64,000 nt of DNA from Takakia lepidozioides (GCA_030704615.1 CM060731.1:56276756-56340755), one strand, 5' to 3'. Positions 46,335-58,640 are shown, numbered from the stretch's first letter. The notes: generated by a model not told the origin, from the sequence alone. Numbers and translations: made by a program.

Positions 46335-46460
46335 AGTCTTCTCTCTCCGGCGTGAATCCACTTTGGATAATGTGAGTGTGCATCTTTCCAGCTTCCAGAC
46401 CTTTCATCTTGATGCACTTAAGCAAGAGATAGACATACGTATCTAAATCTGCTAAAATGC
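46335..46460 (-). pseudogene. PPR gene 5' fragment
   Basis: About 120 bp match 60089-60200, which encode the start of a PPR protein (DTYVCLLHKCIKVKGLEARK) on the minus strand. Nothing else of the gene is present. Confidence 0.55.
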
Positions 46461-46946
46461 CTCGTTATATCACTCATCTGGTTGGAATCATAGGAAGGCT
46501 GAGCAAGAGGTTGGGGAGGCTTGTTAAGTATAGATGAATCTTAGTTCAAGTTCATTCCTCTTTGGCAAACTCTTTTGACAGTCATCCTCTGCCCTCTTGC
46601 TCATATAATGTAACAAATTGAATTCTCTGGAAATCCTCAGTGTGCTAAAGGTGAAATACACCAATTGAACTGAATCTCAACTGAGCTAGCTAGCGAGTGA
46701 ATTGAACTTACTGAAACTGCAGACTCTCCTTTGCAAGCAAAGCTAACTTGGAATGACAGCCATGTTCATGCACTAGCAGACAGTGCATCTGAACCCCAAT
46801 CTGCAAAATACATGTTGGAGATGCTTGCGTCAATCCACCTATCAATGACAAGTACACGACCCTGTTATATATTGTGCACCCTCTAGTCTCTCTGAGCAAA
46901 TTAGAAACAGAACCAGTGAAGAAAAATGGCAACTGAAACGGGGGCT

Positions 46947-46960
46947 GCTATTTCATGAGC
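46947..46960 (+). repeat. left terminal inverted repeat
   Basis: GCTATTTCATGAGC, followed by GGG, a run of A and CATGAGCGGA. Its exact complement is at 58842-58855. Confidence 0.65.
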
Positions 46961-47514
46961 GGGAAAAAAAAAAAAAAACATGAGCGGACCATTGTGTGTC
47001 CACGGAAATAGGGTTAGGAGGCACGGAAATAGAGTCATGTGAAGTTGGAATGTGGCACCAGTGGACTCGTCATAGCAATGAAATGCAACATTTTATTGCA
47101 AATTTTGTGGCAAGCCACATCTATACAAGTGTGTCCTAACTGTCATAGCCGGAATGGGCACTACTCTCCTACACCCTCCGAGGAACTTGCCCCACCTTCC
47201 TCCTCATCCCCCCCATCCTCCGAGCTCTGTGATGCATCAGTTCCACTATGCCTCTCAAAAATTCAGTCCTCTCCTTGGGAGACTGTCCACCTCACCTCCT
47301 GGGAATCTTCTGCCTCTTCTCCCCCACTTTCCTCAGCAGAATCTAAGACAAATCTACGAGCCTGACGGGATCTAATAGCTTCTGTCTCCTCCCTCATCTT
47401 CATTTTCTTGAGGCTTGCCTCGTCTAAAATCTATTGTACACGACTAGGTTCGGAAGACCTCCTTATGGACACCGAAGCAAGCCGGGCAGCATAAGTAGGA
47501 AGTATGTAGTCCTT

Positions 47515-50500
47515 TTATGGACTTGGCATGAAATCCCCCCTGGCAAAAAAAGGCACGTTCCTCCTGCCCATGAAATGCAGTGTAGACGTCCCTCCTGCAA
47601 TACTTGGTGTCCTGCAGTAAGAACAAATCCACTTCAAGAATGTCAATACCAGCAGAAGCAGAAAGGGTCGGCCAATGAAATAAGAGAGCAAAGGGAGGTG
47701 CCTCACGAAATCAGGAGGCAACTTACAATGCGACCACTCACTCGTAAACTGGGGGCTCCTCGGCCTCGATCCCAACTTGTACCTCCCCCTGCTCCTTGTC
47801 GGATTCTTCCTCATCCTCCGAGGATGCCTCTTCCTCTTTCGGCAGACGTTCAGCCGCTGCAAGTTCGGAGTTGTGGAGGGCAGTATCTGGCTCGAAGGCG
47901 AAGACATGCCTGTCGGACAACGTCCCTGCCCACATTGAAGCACCTGAGGGACAAAGCGGGCAGTTAGTAGCATGCGGCATGCAATTGCAATCGGGCCAGG
48001 GGACAAACTGTGCACGTGAAGGCTTACCCGTGCCGCATGTGAGGTCAAGAATCCGCCCTTGGACATCTGAGCACGTCTCCATGAGGGTTTGGATGAAAGC
48101 AGGGCTCCGCGTCCGGCTGTACCGCCATGGTTTGCCTGTCTTTGTGTTCTTCGGCATACTCGAGTGGGGCACATAGTTGTTGAGGACATCGTAGGTAACA
48201 GGGTCCACAGCGGCATCAACAAGACGACCGTCGTTGCGGAATTTGAACGTAGACCCTCTCTTCACAAAACAATATGTCTCAAACACCAATGTCTGCACAT
48301 CCAACAAAAGAGGGATCAACTCCAGGGTCTAGTTTAGATACACCACAATATGAAAGTGAATGCAATAGATTGGTAACTTACACTCTGGCCCTTTGTTCGC
48401 AACCCCTGCGTATTGATGCAGAACCATTTTTTGAGGAGGACTGGGGTGACACTTTTCGGTGTCCACCTTGCCACAACATTCTCTGTGGTCTTCCCTCTTG
48501 TGGCAAGGACCACCATACATCCACCGTCATCCAGGAGCATCCCCGCCAGCCCAAACCCGGCTCTCCAGTAGTCCTCAGTAAACTTGTTCCAGGTGGGCAC
48601 ACCATCCAGGCCCTCCAGCAGCTCCCCATATGGAATATCGAGGAGAATCATATCGCAGGCTCTCTCCACCTCAACCCCCCCCCCCGAGTGCTCTTGCAAT
48701 CCGTGCTCACAGCCGTGAAGAATTCCATCATGGCTTCCAAACCAGGGGTGTCTTTAGGCTCTGTACCGGCAGCCCTCTTCTTGGCTTTCCCCTTCAGCTC
48801 CTCCAGAGACTTGTTGTGTGCCACCTTCTTCGCCCTGGCAGCCAGAGTGTCAAGGAAGCTCTCATTGACACATTGGATGATGGTTGGGGGTTCTAGCTTT
48901 GGCCTCTGCGGAAACGTCACCGCCGAATACCGCCGTGTAAACTCGCCCTCAAATGCCAACTTCTTGGCAGAGCCAGTCCCAGTCCGAATTGACTTGGGAA
49001 CCCGGACGACCGGTGACTTGGTAGCAGCAGCAGCAGTCGTAGGACCTTGCACAAAGTCGTCGTCGGAGTCACTCCCTTGGGGCCCCTCCTGCGCCTCCTC
49101 TGGTGCCCCGGTGGTTTTCTGTTTTTTGGGGGTTATTGTACTCCCATGTTTCCGTGTCCTTTTCTTTTGTCCTTTATTCTTCTCATTCAATTTCTCCTGA
49201 ATACCTGCCTGAGCAAGCTCTGCCGCTTTCCTGGACTTGGCAAGCACTTTTGCCTCCTTTGGACCCAGCGGAGGCAGCGGAGCCCGGTTTCGTCGGGCCT
49301 CCGCATCCAGCTTCAATTGAAACTCGGATGAGTCGAGCGAGCCGGGCGGAAGGTCCACATACCAAGGGCAGTCACGCAAATGTTCCAGATGCCACTCCTT
49401 CACAATAACGTCAGTGTACATAGAGTCAGCCCCAGGGTTCCTCCATGCGAGGAAGAATGGCGGCTCGAAGGACAGATGACCTTTCTCCAAAAGGGAGAAC
49501 TTGCAGTACCTGCATTCAAGAAACACACACAAAATGAGGTCTCGGGAACGAGGTAAATTTCAGAGAATGAAACTAGAAAAATGAAACTGAAAATGGGCCT
49601 AGAACTGGAAATTCAGCGCCATTTCTCCAGTTCCGGGCCCAGTTAGTTCTGGGACAACCATTTTCGGGGCCCTGAACTGACCGGGCCCGGAACTGGAAAA
49701 ATGACGCTGAATTTCCAGTTTCGGTGCCAGCCACCCCAGGGACTTAGCCATTTTCGGGGCCCTAAACTGGAAATTTGGCACCATTTTTCCAGGTTGGGGC
49801 CGAAAATGACTGAGTCCCAGAACTGACCGGGCCCGGAACTGGAAAAATGGCGCCGAATTTCCAGTTTCGGTGCCAACCACCCCAGGGACTTAGCCATTTC
49901 CGGGCCCTGAACTGGAAATTTGGCGCCATTTTCCCAGGTGGGGGCTGAAAATGTCTAAGTCCCAGAACTGGAAAAATGGCGCCGAATTTCCAGTCTCTGT
50001 GCCAGCCACCCCAGGGACTTAGCCATTTTCGGGGCCCTGAACTGGAAATTCGGCGCCATTTTCCCAGGTTGGGGCCGAAAATGGCGAAGTCCCAGAAGTG
50101 ACTGGGCCTGGAACTGGAAAAATGGCGCCGAATTTCCAGTTTCGGTGCCAGCCACCCCAGAGACTTAGCCATTTTCCGGGCCCTGAACTGGAAATTCGGC
50201 ACCATTTTCCCAGGTGGGGGCTGAAAATGGCTAAGTCCCAGAACTGACTGGGCCCGGAACTGGAAAAATGGCGCCGAATTTCCAGTCTCTACGCCAGCCA
50301 CCCCAGGGACTTAGCCATTTTCAGCCCCGATCTAGGAAAATGGCGCCGAATTTCCAGTTCAGGGCCCCGAAAATGGCTAAGTCCCAGAACTGACTGGGCC
50401 CGGAACTGGAAAAATGGCGCCGAATTTCCAGTTTCGGTGCCAGCCACCCCAGGGACGCCGAACTGGAAAACCGACGCCATTTTCCCAGGTTGGGTCCGAG

Positions 50501-53149
50501 AATGGCCAAGTCCCAGAACTGAATGGGCCCGGAACTGGAAAGGCCTCTTACATCTTGGAAATGTAGGGACTAAAAAGAAAGGCATCGCATATGTACCTGT
50601 ACAGAAGGCGCATTGCCGCTTTGTCCGCATTTGGCTGGTCGGTGAACTCGTGGCTCCGGCGAGCATGGGGTATCTCTCGAAAGAATAGGTCGGTTTTGTA
50701 GAGCAGAAAGTACCTTGTCACATAGTCGAGTAGGCTCTCTGCTTCACCAGATATCTCCAGCTTGAACTGATGTGCTTGTGTGTCAAGCTGCTCTTGCGCA
50801 TTCGTCGTCACCTGTGGAAATTCTCCATCAGACCGCTTTCCTCAAAAAATACAGTAAATCCACCCGGTACAAGCGTAGAATCGGCAAATGAAGCGAGGGA
50901 AAGTACCTGAAACCACCATGTCATGCGGTTCATCCACATGTCGAATGTGGGGTCAGACAGTTTGTCGGGTTTGAGGAAGCTCCACATGTCCCTTGTACTT
51001 TGGGAACCATTCCAGATTTGGAGCCACCGGGTTTGTCCAACCACCCAGCATATTAGTAAGCGCCAAACATCACAAAAACGAATTGTTGCCACGACAATTT
51101 GGTTAAGAATGTATAACCTTTTCTGTTGCATCCACATAGGATGTGGCTAGACGATGCAGCTTCTCCAATGTCATCGTGGGCTTCAGAGCGCGGGAGTAGT
51201 GCTTCCCCACCTCCACCAGAAAGTCGGCACCAAGGGCGGGATCAGCTATGGCCACGTACTTTACCATCCGCGACTTGTACTTGATGCGGGCCTTCACCTC
51301 CGCAGCTTTGAGATACGATTCCAGTGCCGGGAGGGTTAGTTTTTTCTCCTCTGACTCCATGTAGAACCTCCGCGCATGTGCCAAATCTTGCTGAATTTTT
51401 TCCTGTCAAGAAAGCGCACATAAGATTAGAAATCCGGGTCAACGCTTTTTCTTCTATTGGGGGAAGAGAGACAGATTAGCTGAACAAAATAGTCAGGAGC
51501 TTTACCCGAAATATGTAGTCCACCATGGCGTCCATGCTCAGCCTATACCAGGTTCTGTCTACCTTTGCCTCCGACTTATGAAGGAGGTCGGCATTGAGCG
51601 AATTGGCAAACTCTTGCACCCCCTGCTTCCCGACATCCTTCACTCGGAAGAGCAAATGGGACAAGTTGGTGGCAATGAAGGCATTCTCAGTCACCCTGCA
51701 ATGCCACATTTCCATTAAACAATACTGAAATGAGAATTTGCATCAAATATGACGATTGGCAATGAAATGACTGTTTCAAATTCAAAGTTCCAAAGCAACA
51801 GGCATTGTAACTTACAAGTTGATGTCTGCCATTGCAGCTTTGAGAAGACTGCGATCTTTGGGCCCCGCAACCTTCAGCACAACACACTCCACGGCAAAAT
51901 GCCAATCCAGGTCATTGGGGTGGGCTTGGGCTATGTACTCCATCCATGCCAGGAGGCAATGATTGCCGTCCCACACGTAAAACATCTTTCTGGACAAGTG
52001 CTGGAAAAGAGGATCAGTAGCAATCAATCTCTCGAACTCCTCATTTCGCCTTTGCCAATGGGGACCCCAATTGTCCACCTCATCGGAAGTGTGGGCACGA
52101 GAAGCTCCATGGTTGTTCTCAATGGAAACGTAAAACGCGGCAAACCCCATTCGATATCCCTCCCGGAAAGAGAATTTCAGCTTGTCGATATCGCCTGAGA
52201 GGGCAGGTCTCACCACCTGCAATGATACCAAGCGGCAAAGGGGAATCCGAAGCTTGGCTGGGTACACCATGCCCCCCAGGACCCTGCCAATGTTGCTGTG
52301 GGTTGCCTCCAACATCTTCGCAGCGGCCAACTTCATATCCGCCTCCGACATGACGTCTGTTGCAGGGGGGTTCTCCAGCAGCCCACCAGGACCGCCAAAT
52401 CTAGCCTGTATGCTCCGGGTATGGGGCCTGGGGATGTCCGGGAGGATGTCATCCTGGTCAGAAAGCTCCCTCTCGTCGTCCTCATCATGGTCAACCACCG
52501 CCGGAACCACCTCGAGCACTCTCCCCGTCTCTACTTCCCTCTCCTCGGCTTCACCTCGAATTCCCACAATCCGTGCTCTTTGTGGTGTTCTTTCCCCTCC
52601 TCCACTCTCCACTATATGTGTAATTGCGGGGGCTGCTCCCACCCGCGATGGTGTAACCGGTAAGGATGCAGCCGGTGTGTTACTGCCTATTTCTGGTGTC
52701 TTGGAGGGATCCACCGTCTCTGTGCGTCCCTCGCTTACATGGGCATCTGTCATTTTGACACCCCTGGCCTCTTCAGTGGCCTTTTCTCTTGCCTCCTGGC
52801 TAGCCTTCTGTCTAGCATGTTCCTTTGCCTTCTCTTTTGCCCTCTCACGGGCCTTCTGTTTCTTACTAGGGGTAGCAGCATGGGAGGCCTCCAGTTGGCC
52901 AGGTGTCGGCCTCTCCCCCCGAGACGACTTCATCCGTGCGGCCTCGGATGGGAATTCGGCGCCGTTTTTCCATCCGGGGGATGTTCTCTGTCGGCCAGGT
53001 GACGGCCTCACCCCCCAAGACGACTTCGTCCGACTGGCCTCGGATGGAAATTCGGCGCCGTTTTTCCATCCGGGGGATCTTCTCTGGCAGGCACGTGGGG
53101 CCGTCACCCTCCGATTGGACGTCCTGTCAAAGTAAATTATGCGCCTCAT
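47515..53149 (-). CDS. ParB/Srx-like domain fused to N4C/N6A-type DNA methyltransferase
   Basis: Nine exons join in phase: 53149-51816, 51695-51506, 51402-51118, about 51040-50907 (acceptor unsure), 50811-50597, 49509-48382, 48292-48028, 47943-47742 and 47611-47515. The product is about 1270 residues. Exon 1 has two copies of a GWKNGAEFPSEA unit, an Arg/Lys/Glu coiled coil, and a ParB/Srx-like domain (IPLCRLVSLQVV, then VWDGNHCLLAWMEYI). Exons 2-5 are helical and unnamed. Exon 6 ends with DMILLDIPYGELLEG, the DPPY-type catalytic motif. Exons 7-8 join to make RILDLTCGTGASMWAG and FAFEPDTAL, the SAM-binding FxGxG-type motif. DPPY before FxGxG marks the beta-class order of N4-cytosine/N6-adenine methyltransferases. 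An 11-G run at about 48675 breaks the frame by one step. Acidic frames at 47156-47430 may be a further 3' exon. Confidence 0.75.
49590..50540. repeat. GGCGCC-centred palindrome array A5 in methyltransferase intron
   Basis: About 13 units at roughly 70-77-bp spacing carry AACTGGAAAAATGGCGCC then GAATTTCCAGTT, alternating in orientation. CCCCAGGGACTTAGCC and AAAATGGCTAAGTCCCAG form a second inverted pair between them. The whole array lies within the intron between exons 5 and 6 (49510-50596). The same array-exon junction exists at 20503-20868. Confidence 0.9.
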
Positions 53150-53333
53150 TCCTGGGTATGGTTATATTAAATGGTGCTCTTTTCCTTTGCCACTTGCCCG
53201 ACCTTCGCTCGTGACCCACGCGTTTCAAACCGAGACAACAACAACACTTCCTCGCTCCAAGCTCCTCATCTTCCCCACACTACCCCTTCCCTGCGCACCC
53301 TCTCTGCTTCCTGGCAGCCATTTCAGTAGTCCT
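53150..53333. promoter_or_regulatory. divergent promoter region between methyltransferase and plus-strand genes
   Basis: The 184 bp separate the minus-strand start at 53149 from the plus-strand ATG at 53334. TTATATTAAAT at 53160-53170 could act as a TATA box for the plus strand. The region is otherwise C-rich. The call rests on position. Confidence 0.35.
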
Positions 53334-53903
53334 CGATGGCGTGCCGGGATCCCAGCAACTGCCCAAACAAGCATCGCACCCCGTGGGACTTCTTGCCCAA
53401 GTCAGGGGATATTTTCGTATACCTGCAGGATTGGATAGACCACTCTCAGCAGAGGAGGATGCACCTGTCCGCTCTTGAGTACCTTCCTAGCTTCCACGAT
53501 CAGCCTCGCGGGGACGGGCTTGCACGGCTTTTGTGCCTGCGAATCGTTGATCTGCAGTATCCACCTACATGGAACATCCCCAAAAGCCGCACGGCCTTCT
53601 ACATCATTGGAGGTGCTGCCAGTGGGCCTATGAGGATTGCATCGGGTGTACGTACATGCCAAAGAGGATTCCATCGCAAACAGTGTATGGGGACATTCTC
53701 ATAAGCTACGAGGATGAGTCCTATGGACACAGTCTCTCCACAACAAAGATCTCGATTTACGATGGTGCATATATCGGAGGACATGACACCGTTGTCCACT
53801 ACACCAAAGCAGAATGGGCTGCATCCATTGTCTTCACCTACCAACACCCTGTCAGTCATGAGCTTGTTGAGAGGCCAATGGAGGTTCCAGCTTCTTGGTG
53901 AGG
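53334..53903 (+). CDS. small ORF between the two element genes, unknown function
   Basis: A frame begins MACRDPSNCPNKHRTPWDFL and runs through YLPSFHDQPRGDGLARLLCL and FYIIGGAASGPMRIASG. It shifts by one base at about 53645 and continues with VYGDILISYEDESYGHSL and YTKAEWAASIVFTYQHP, to a stop at 53903. The two parts together give about 190 residues. CxxxxCxxKH at the start could bind zinc. No family is recognised. The shift may be a small intron, a sequence error or decay. Its place inside the element, transcribed toward the transposase, suggests an accessory protein. Confidence 0.45.
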
Positions 53904-54478
53904 ATAGTGCAACACGGGAAAAAATTCCCAACTTACCTAAGCATGGATGGCATGCATACTTTTGGCTTCCCTTGTGAGGGCATGCATACTTGTCACAGTT
54001 CATTATTAATAAAAATGTCTCCTTTGAACCAAAGTTCCACTTTTTGCGCAATGTTGCATTTTGTTGTATGTTGACTTTTGGCAGCGAGGGTCTGGCACTC
54101 AATCTTGTAATCAGACCCACTGGAATGCCACCTCTGTCAGTTCCCTCTATCCATGGGGAAGGTGCTTGCACGTTCACCCCCCCACGCTTCTTGTCAGACG
54201 CCGTAATGATTGGTTTGCGCAGCGCATCTGCACAGGTCATATACCTTCTGACTGCATACCGTTGGCAGTTATTGCGCAAAGGCCAGGGGCCGCATTCCGC
54301 ATACAAGGTTCATTAACTCTCTGACAGTAGATTTTCGGGAGAGTGGGCTCCCCGGATTCGTGAATAGGCTTTGTCGCTTGCAAAAATTGGCCCTGCATTC
54401 CTTCCCCTTGTTGCATCCCCCCTTCTCCCAGGGCGCTTGTCCGAACGCCGTCCGAGCAGTCTTGTGTGCACATCTCCC

Positions 54479-57400
54479 ATGGCAGAAAACCCGAGCGCTA
54501 TAGTGTACTGCCCTCCTTACGAGCATAGAGCTACATTTCCGTGCAGAGGGGAGATCTGCCGGGTGATGGAGAAATATCTATGCGTTCAATACCACCTGAA
54601 ACCGGGGTCGGTATTTTTGGAGGAGGAAAGGAAGGATTCAAACGGAGTTGTAGTCGAAAGTATTGTTGTGCTCCACGATGATTTTGACGACGGCAGGAAA
54701 CGGCGAGTTCCACCATCGGACAGCGTCATATACAGGGCTGTTGGGGACTTCATTTGCCCGCCAAATGCGCCTTCTATCCTGGCGCCTTCCACGAAACAAT
54801 CCGCGAATCAGAGAGTGGGTACCTCAAAGAGAGAAGTCCGCAACGAAGTAAATCCAGAGCCAAACCCATCAATGAAGACGAGCGAGAACCGGGTTGTTCA
54901 CAACCTGTCTGACTCCGACGAGGTCATGGAAGTTCCGAGATCATCCTGGAGATCAGGCAAGTCCTCAATGGACATCAGCGGACGAGGGAGTCATATTCCC
55001 AGCACAAACACAGCAGTTCGATCCATTTTTGAAATTCTACGAGGGCTTCACATGGAGGGACACCGCTCTGAGCTGGTTGGGCTGGACTACAGCAAGTTCG
55101 TAATTAAATCCGTTACATGCCTTCCCGCAGACGTCGACGGTAATATGTTCTTTGAGTTCCCTCCTCGAACGGACTATTCGAGGGCGTCCGGAATGTTGAC
55201 AGATATGGATAGGAAACATGACGCCTTGGTGCGTCACCAAAACCACCAGCATGAAGATGCTCGATGGTGTGCGGGTGCGCTACGTTGTTTGTGCGGGCGC
55301 GTTGCGGTGTTTCTCCCCAACTTGCTTCCACTTTAAATCCAGAGGTCACAGGAACGAGACGGATTGGACAGGCATAGCTCATCAACCATTTCGAGCTCAG
55401 GAGAAGGTTCCAAAACTCCACATTTAAGTGTGCGCATTGCAAAGAACCACCACATTGCATATCTGTTTGTAATGCCAAGCAGTTCTATGTGTTGCACCGT
55501 TTCCCTAACCTCACACGAGCTTGCATACACGTTGGTTCCCATTGTCACAAATTGGCAAGGGGGAACTCGCGGGAGGCTGCCCACGAGGCAGAGCAGCTCG
55601 TTCAGGAGGAGGTTAAGTTGAGACCTGGTGCCAAACCCAAACAGATACAGCTGCAGGCCGCCCATAAGATGTCGGAAGACGGCTCCGACAGAGTTCCTCT
55701 CGATGAGAAGGAAATGGAGGCATTGCTGGAGTCAGTGTCCCACGTCTGTTCACCGAATGTCCGAAACCACATTGTCTCCTGCAAACAGAAAATTGGGCGT
55801 GGCTCGGATATGCACTCCATTCTGGAGATGAAGCGACGATGTGGATATGACTACATTCATGGAAGTAGGTTTCCTGGACAAGGAACTGAGGCAGATCGTT
55901 GTTTCGTATTCAAAATATCAACGTGTGGGCCTGGCAGCGGCGTCGAACTGGTCGACCGGATGACGAGTGGGGACTTGTCAAACAGTTGGGTCATGTTCGA
56001 CCATATCAAGTGAATTACAAATCGCCAGTGGGTGACAATGGCTGCACATGTCTATGACACCCACTGCAGGATGCTAATGACAATTGTTATTTGTGAGATG
56101 AAAGGAGAGGACACACAATCGGAGATGCTTCTTTGGCAGGGAATAAACGAACAGATGGCCAGGGCGGGATTGTCCCCTCCCAATTTCCGTGGTTTCATGG
56201 CGGACAACGCACAAGCAAATTGGGCTGCCATCCGAAGGGTGTACGGGGAAGACCCCAATGTTCCGATGGAAGGCAAGGAGAGATCTTGTGGGTTCCATTT
56301 TCTGCAGAGCTTGTTGCAGTACACAACCCGGCTCGTGGTGCCAGATTTCAGAGATGAGCACTATTCCATGTGTCTTGCGTAGAAGCGTGCTCCCACCTTG
56401 GATGATGTAGAGACACAGTTTGCATGTATACAGGTTTGGTGGACAACGTCAGGTGCTGTAAAGAAATCAGACGAGGGAGCAATGGTCAGTTGGCTAGCAT
56501 GGTGGCATTATCGTTTCCTCCAGTTCGGCGACTATATGCGGGAGGTGAGTTGGACGAATTCGCGTCCCGTTGAATATTATGCTACTCATTATTTGTAACT
56601 TGCTTGTAACCTCAACATGTGCATGTGCAGGAAATGTGTCTGGACTCCGACACTGACATGCCGACAACAAACATGGCCGAATCAGTACATTCTTCCTGGC
56701 GTGCCTCCTCTGCGGCGCATCTGGTGGACATCCTCACTGCCACAACGGAGGACATTGTCAGGTCAATTATGCGGCAATGCAGGAATAACGAGTTCTTGAA
56801 AGGGAAACAGTGGGGCTTGGGGCCAGACAGGCAGGAAATGCTGATGCGGACTGCCTCCAGATCAAAGAATCCTCGGAAGTAGGCGGCAACCTTGCGAGAG
56901 GGCCTTCGGGACACGCCATTGCTTCGAAGAGGCCAACACTTGGATGGAGATGTTCACACCCGTCCAGTGAGATGAAGACTTGACGAGGCACCTGGCGGAG
57001 AAGAGGATTCATGGCGAGCTGACAAGAATATTCGCACGCTCCCTCGTGGTCCTGTGATGTTGCCCGAGGAGGTCTCGTCGAGCACCGCAAGTCCTGCACG
57101 TTCAAGATCGTCATTTCCTTTGAGCATAGGGCACGTGCCCAAGGAACATAACGAGCCATCTGTAGTAACGCAGTACAACATACCCATTGTGGAGACAAGA
57201 GTGTCGGAGTCACAGTGGAGAATTGCAAGGACATTGCCGGCATTTCGAGGGAAGTGTTGTGCCATCCGGGTGGATACCAGAGCACACTGTGGTGAGATGA
57301 TTCGGAGGAACCCACACGGTGTTGTACCTGCACCTTGTTTCAGCGACAGATTTTTTACTCCCACATTCTCTCACGCCATAACGCAGACGTTTTGGTTCTG

Positions 57401-58048
57401 TAGGCACGACATAATGACCTGTGTATTTGGCAAGCCCAAGTACGGGATTCAGGGAATGCCGGAGCCTCTGGCGTCTGGCCTGTTGCACCGGGTTGCAACC
57501 TTTTTCAGAATGAGGTAGATGCTCTTTCTGCAGCAGGATTTCAAATGGTGCAACGCACAGACGTCCCGGCCCACTCATTTCCAGTTCCTCAGACCCAGCC
57601 ATTGCAGACTGCTCGGTCCAGTAGAGACGGATTAGACAATTATGCACATCCCACAATGCGATTCGGAAGAGTGAAGAGACGACACCCTCCTAACAAGTTG
57701 AATGAGACTCGGATTGCCAATGCTCTTGGGATGGCTTGCACTATTCAGAGCTCCGTGGACGTACCCCCACCCAGTCTTGGGCGTGTTTATCGGATGGCAA
57801 CGGCCTGCTCAGCTGTACGCGACGACGTATACACAATTACGATTGGAGTGGAGCCGACTTGCAATTGTACGGACTTCTCGTTGATGGAAGCAAAGAAGGG
57901 TTCAAAGTATTATCCGTGCAAGCATCTGTATTACATTTACTTGAAGAGGTTGAGGATGAACTTGACTATTGATGACTTTATTCATGCACCAACGTTGAGC
58001 GTGAACGAGCTGCACAAACTCCTCCGCCGGGATTCCAAAAATCATTGA
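54479..58048 (+). pseudogene. MULE/KDZ-like transposase with SWIM zinc finger, broken
   Basis: Exons 54479-55228, 55378-56544 and 56631 onward join in phase with GT-AG borders. Exon 1 is an N-terminal region (MAENPSAIVYCPPYEH, IYRAVGDFICPP) and a Ser-rich linker. Exon 2 opens with a Cys/His cluster (KCAHCKEPPHC, CIHVGSHCHKLARG). It continues to the transposase core: candidate Asp in VMFDHIK, Asp in FRGFMADNAQAN, CGFHF, and Glu in TTNMAESVH (exon 3). Near the end is a SWIM finger, CNC at 57860-57868 and CKH at 57917-57925. Breaks are TGA 56011-56013, TAG 56380-56382, TAG 56880-56882, TGA 56973-56975 and a one-base shift at the T-run near 57503. TAG and TGA could stem from CAG and CGA. The start ATG at 54479 was preferred over 54371 for its context. 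Confidence 0.75.
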
Positions 58049-58309
58049 TGGGGCAAAGGGAATCCACCATATGGATATTTGCAATTGCATTTTGATGCAT
58101 TAGACTTTGTTTTGCAGTGTAATGAAATGCACCCCAAAACTCCTGGAATGAGACAGACAATATTAAAGTGATGTCTTTTAAACACTATGGACTGCTGGAT
58201 ATCCGTTGATCTCCAGTGGCAATTCAATGTCCAAACAGAATCAATACAAAGATGGCGGCAGGAAAAATTTGCAAATCTTTCAGAAAACTTAGTTTCAACA
58301 GTTGCAATT

Positions 58310-58640
58310 GTGGGGGCCATTTCTGGAAAAATGGCGCCGAATTTCCCTATTTTGGGCCGAAAACTGGCTAAGTCCCAACATGTACGGGAACGATGTATGG
58401 AAAAATGGCGCCGAATTTCCAGTTACATGGCCCAGAACTGCCCAACATCTATGCAATGCACGGCACCATGTACCGAAATTCGGCGCCACATTTCCAAATT
58501 TTGATCATGTTGGGACCTATAACCGTGAAATCCGGCACCATTTTCCGGCGGAGACACCTATTACCGCGCAATACGTCGCCGATTTCTCTGCTTGCGGACC
58601 CTGTTACCGCGAAATTCGGCGCAATTTTTGCAGATGTCGC
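58310..58640. repeat. GGCGCC-centred palindrome array A6, 3' of the transposase
   Basis: Five diverged units at about 60-80-bp spacing carry GGAAAAATGGCGCCGAATTT or its complement (58328, 58398, 58478, 58528, 58609). It lies about 200 bp inside the right terminal repeat, so it is subterminal. Confidence 0.8.

Noticed and set aside
48274-49200. A 308-codon plus-strand frame antisense to methyltransferase exons 6-7
   Set aside because: It lacks motifs and crosses the predicted intron of a gene with catalytic motifs on the other strand.
49599-50666. Several open frames with repeated MAPNFQFRA- and GWLAPKLEIRRHF-like peptides
   Set aside because: These are translations of the palindrome array within an intron. 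Both strands are open because the repeat lacks stop codons.
52182-53135. A 317-codon plus-strand frame antisense to methyltransferase exon 1
   Set aside because: The minus strand carries a ParB-like domain, coiled coil and matched splice sites. The plus frame has only low-complexity Ser/Leu-rich sequence, a usual shadow of GC-rich coding DNA.
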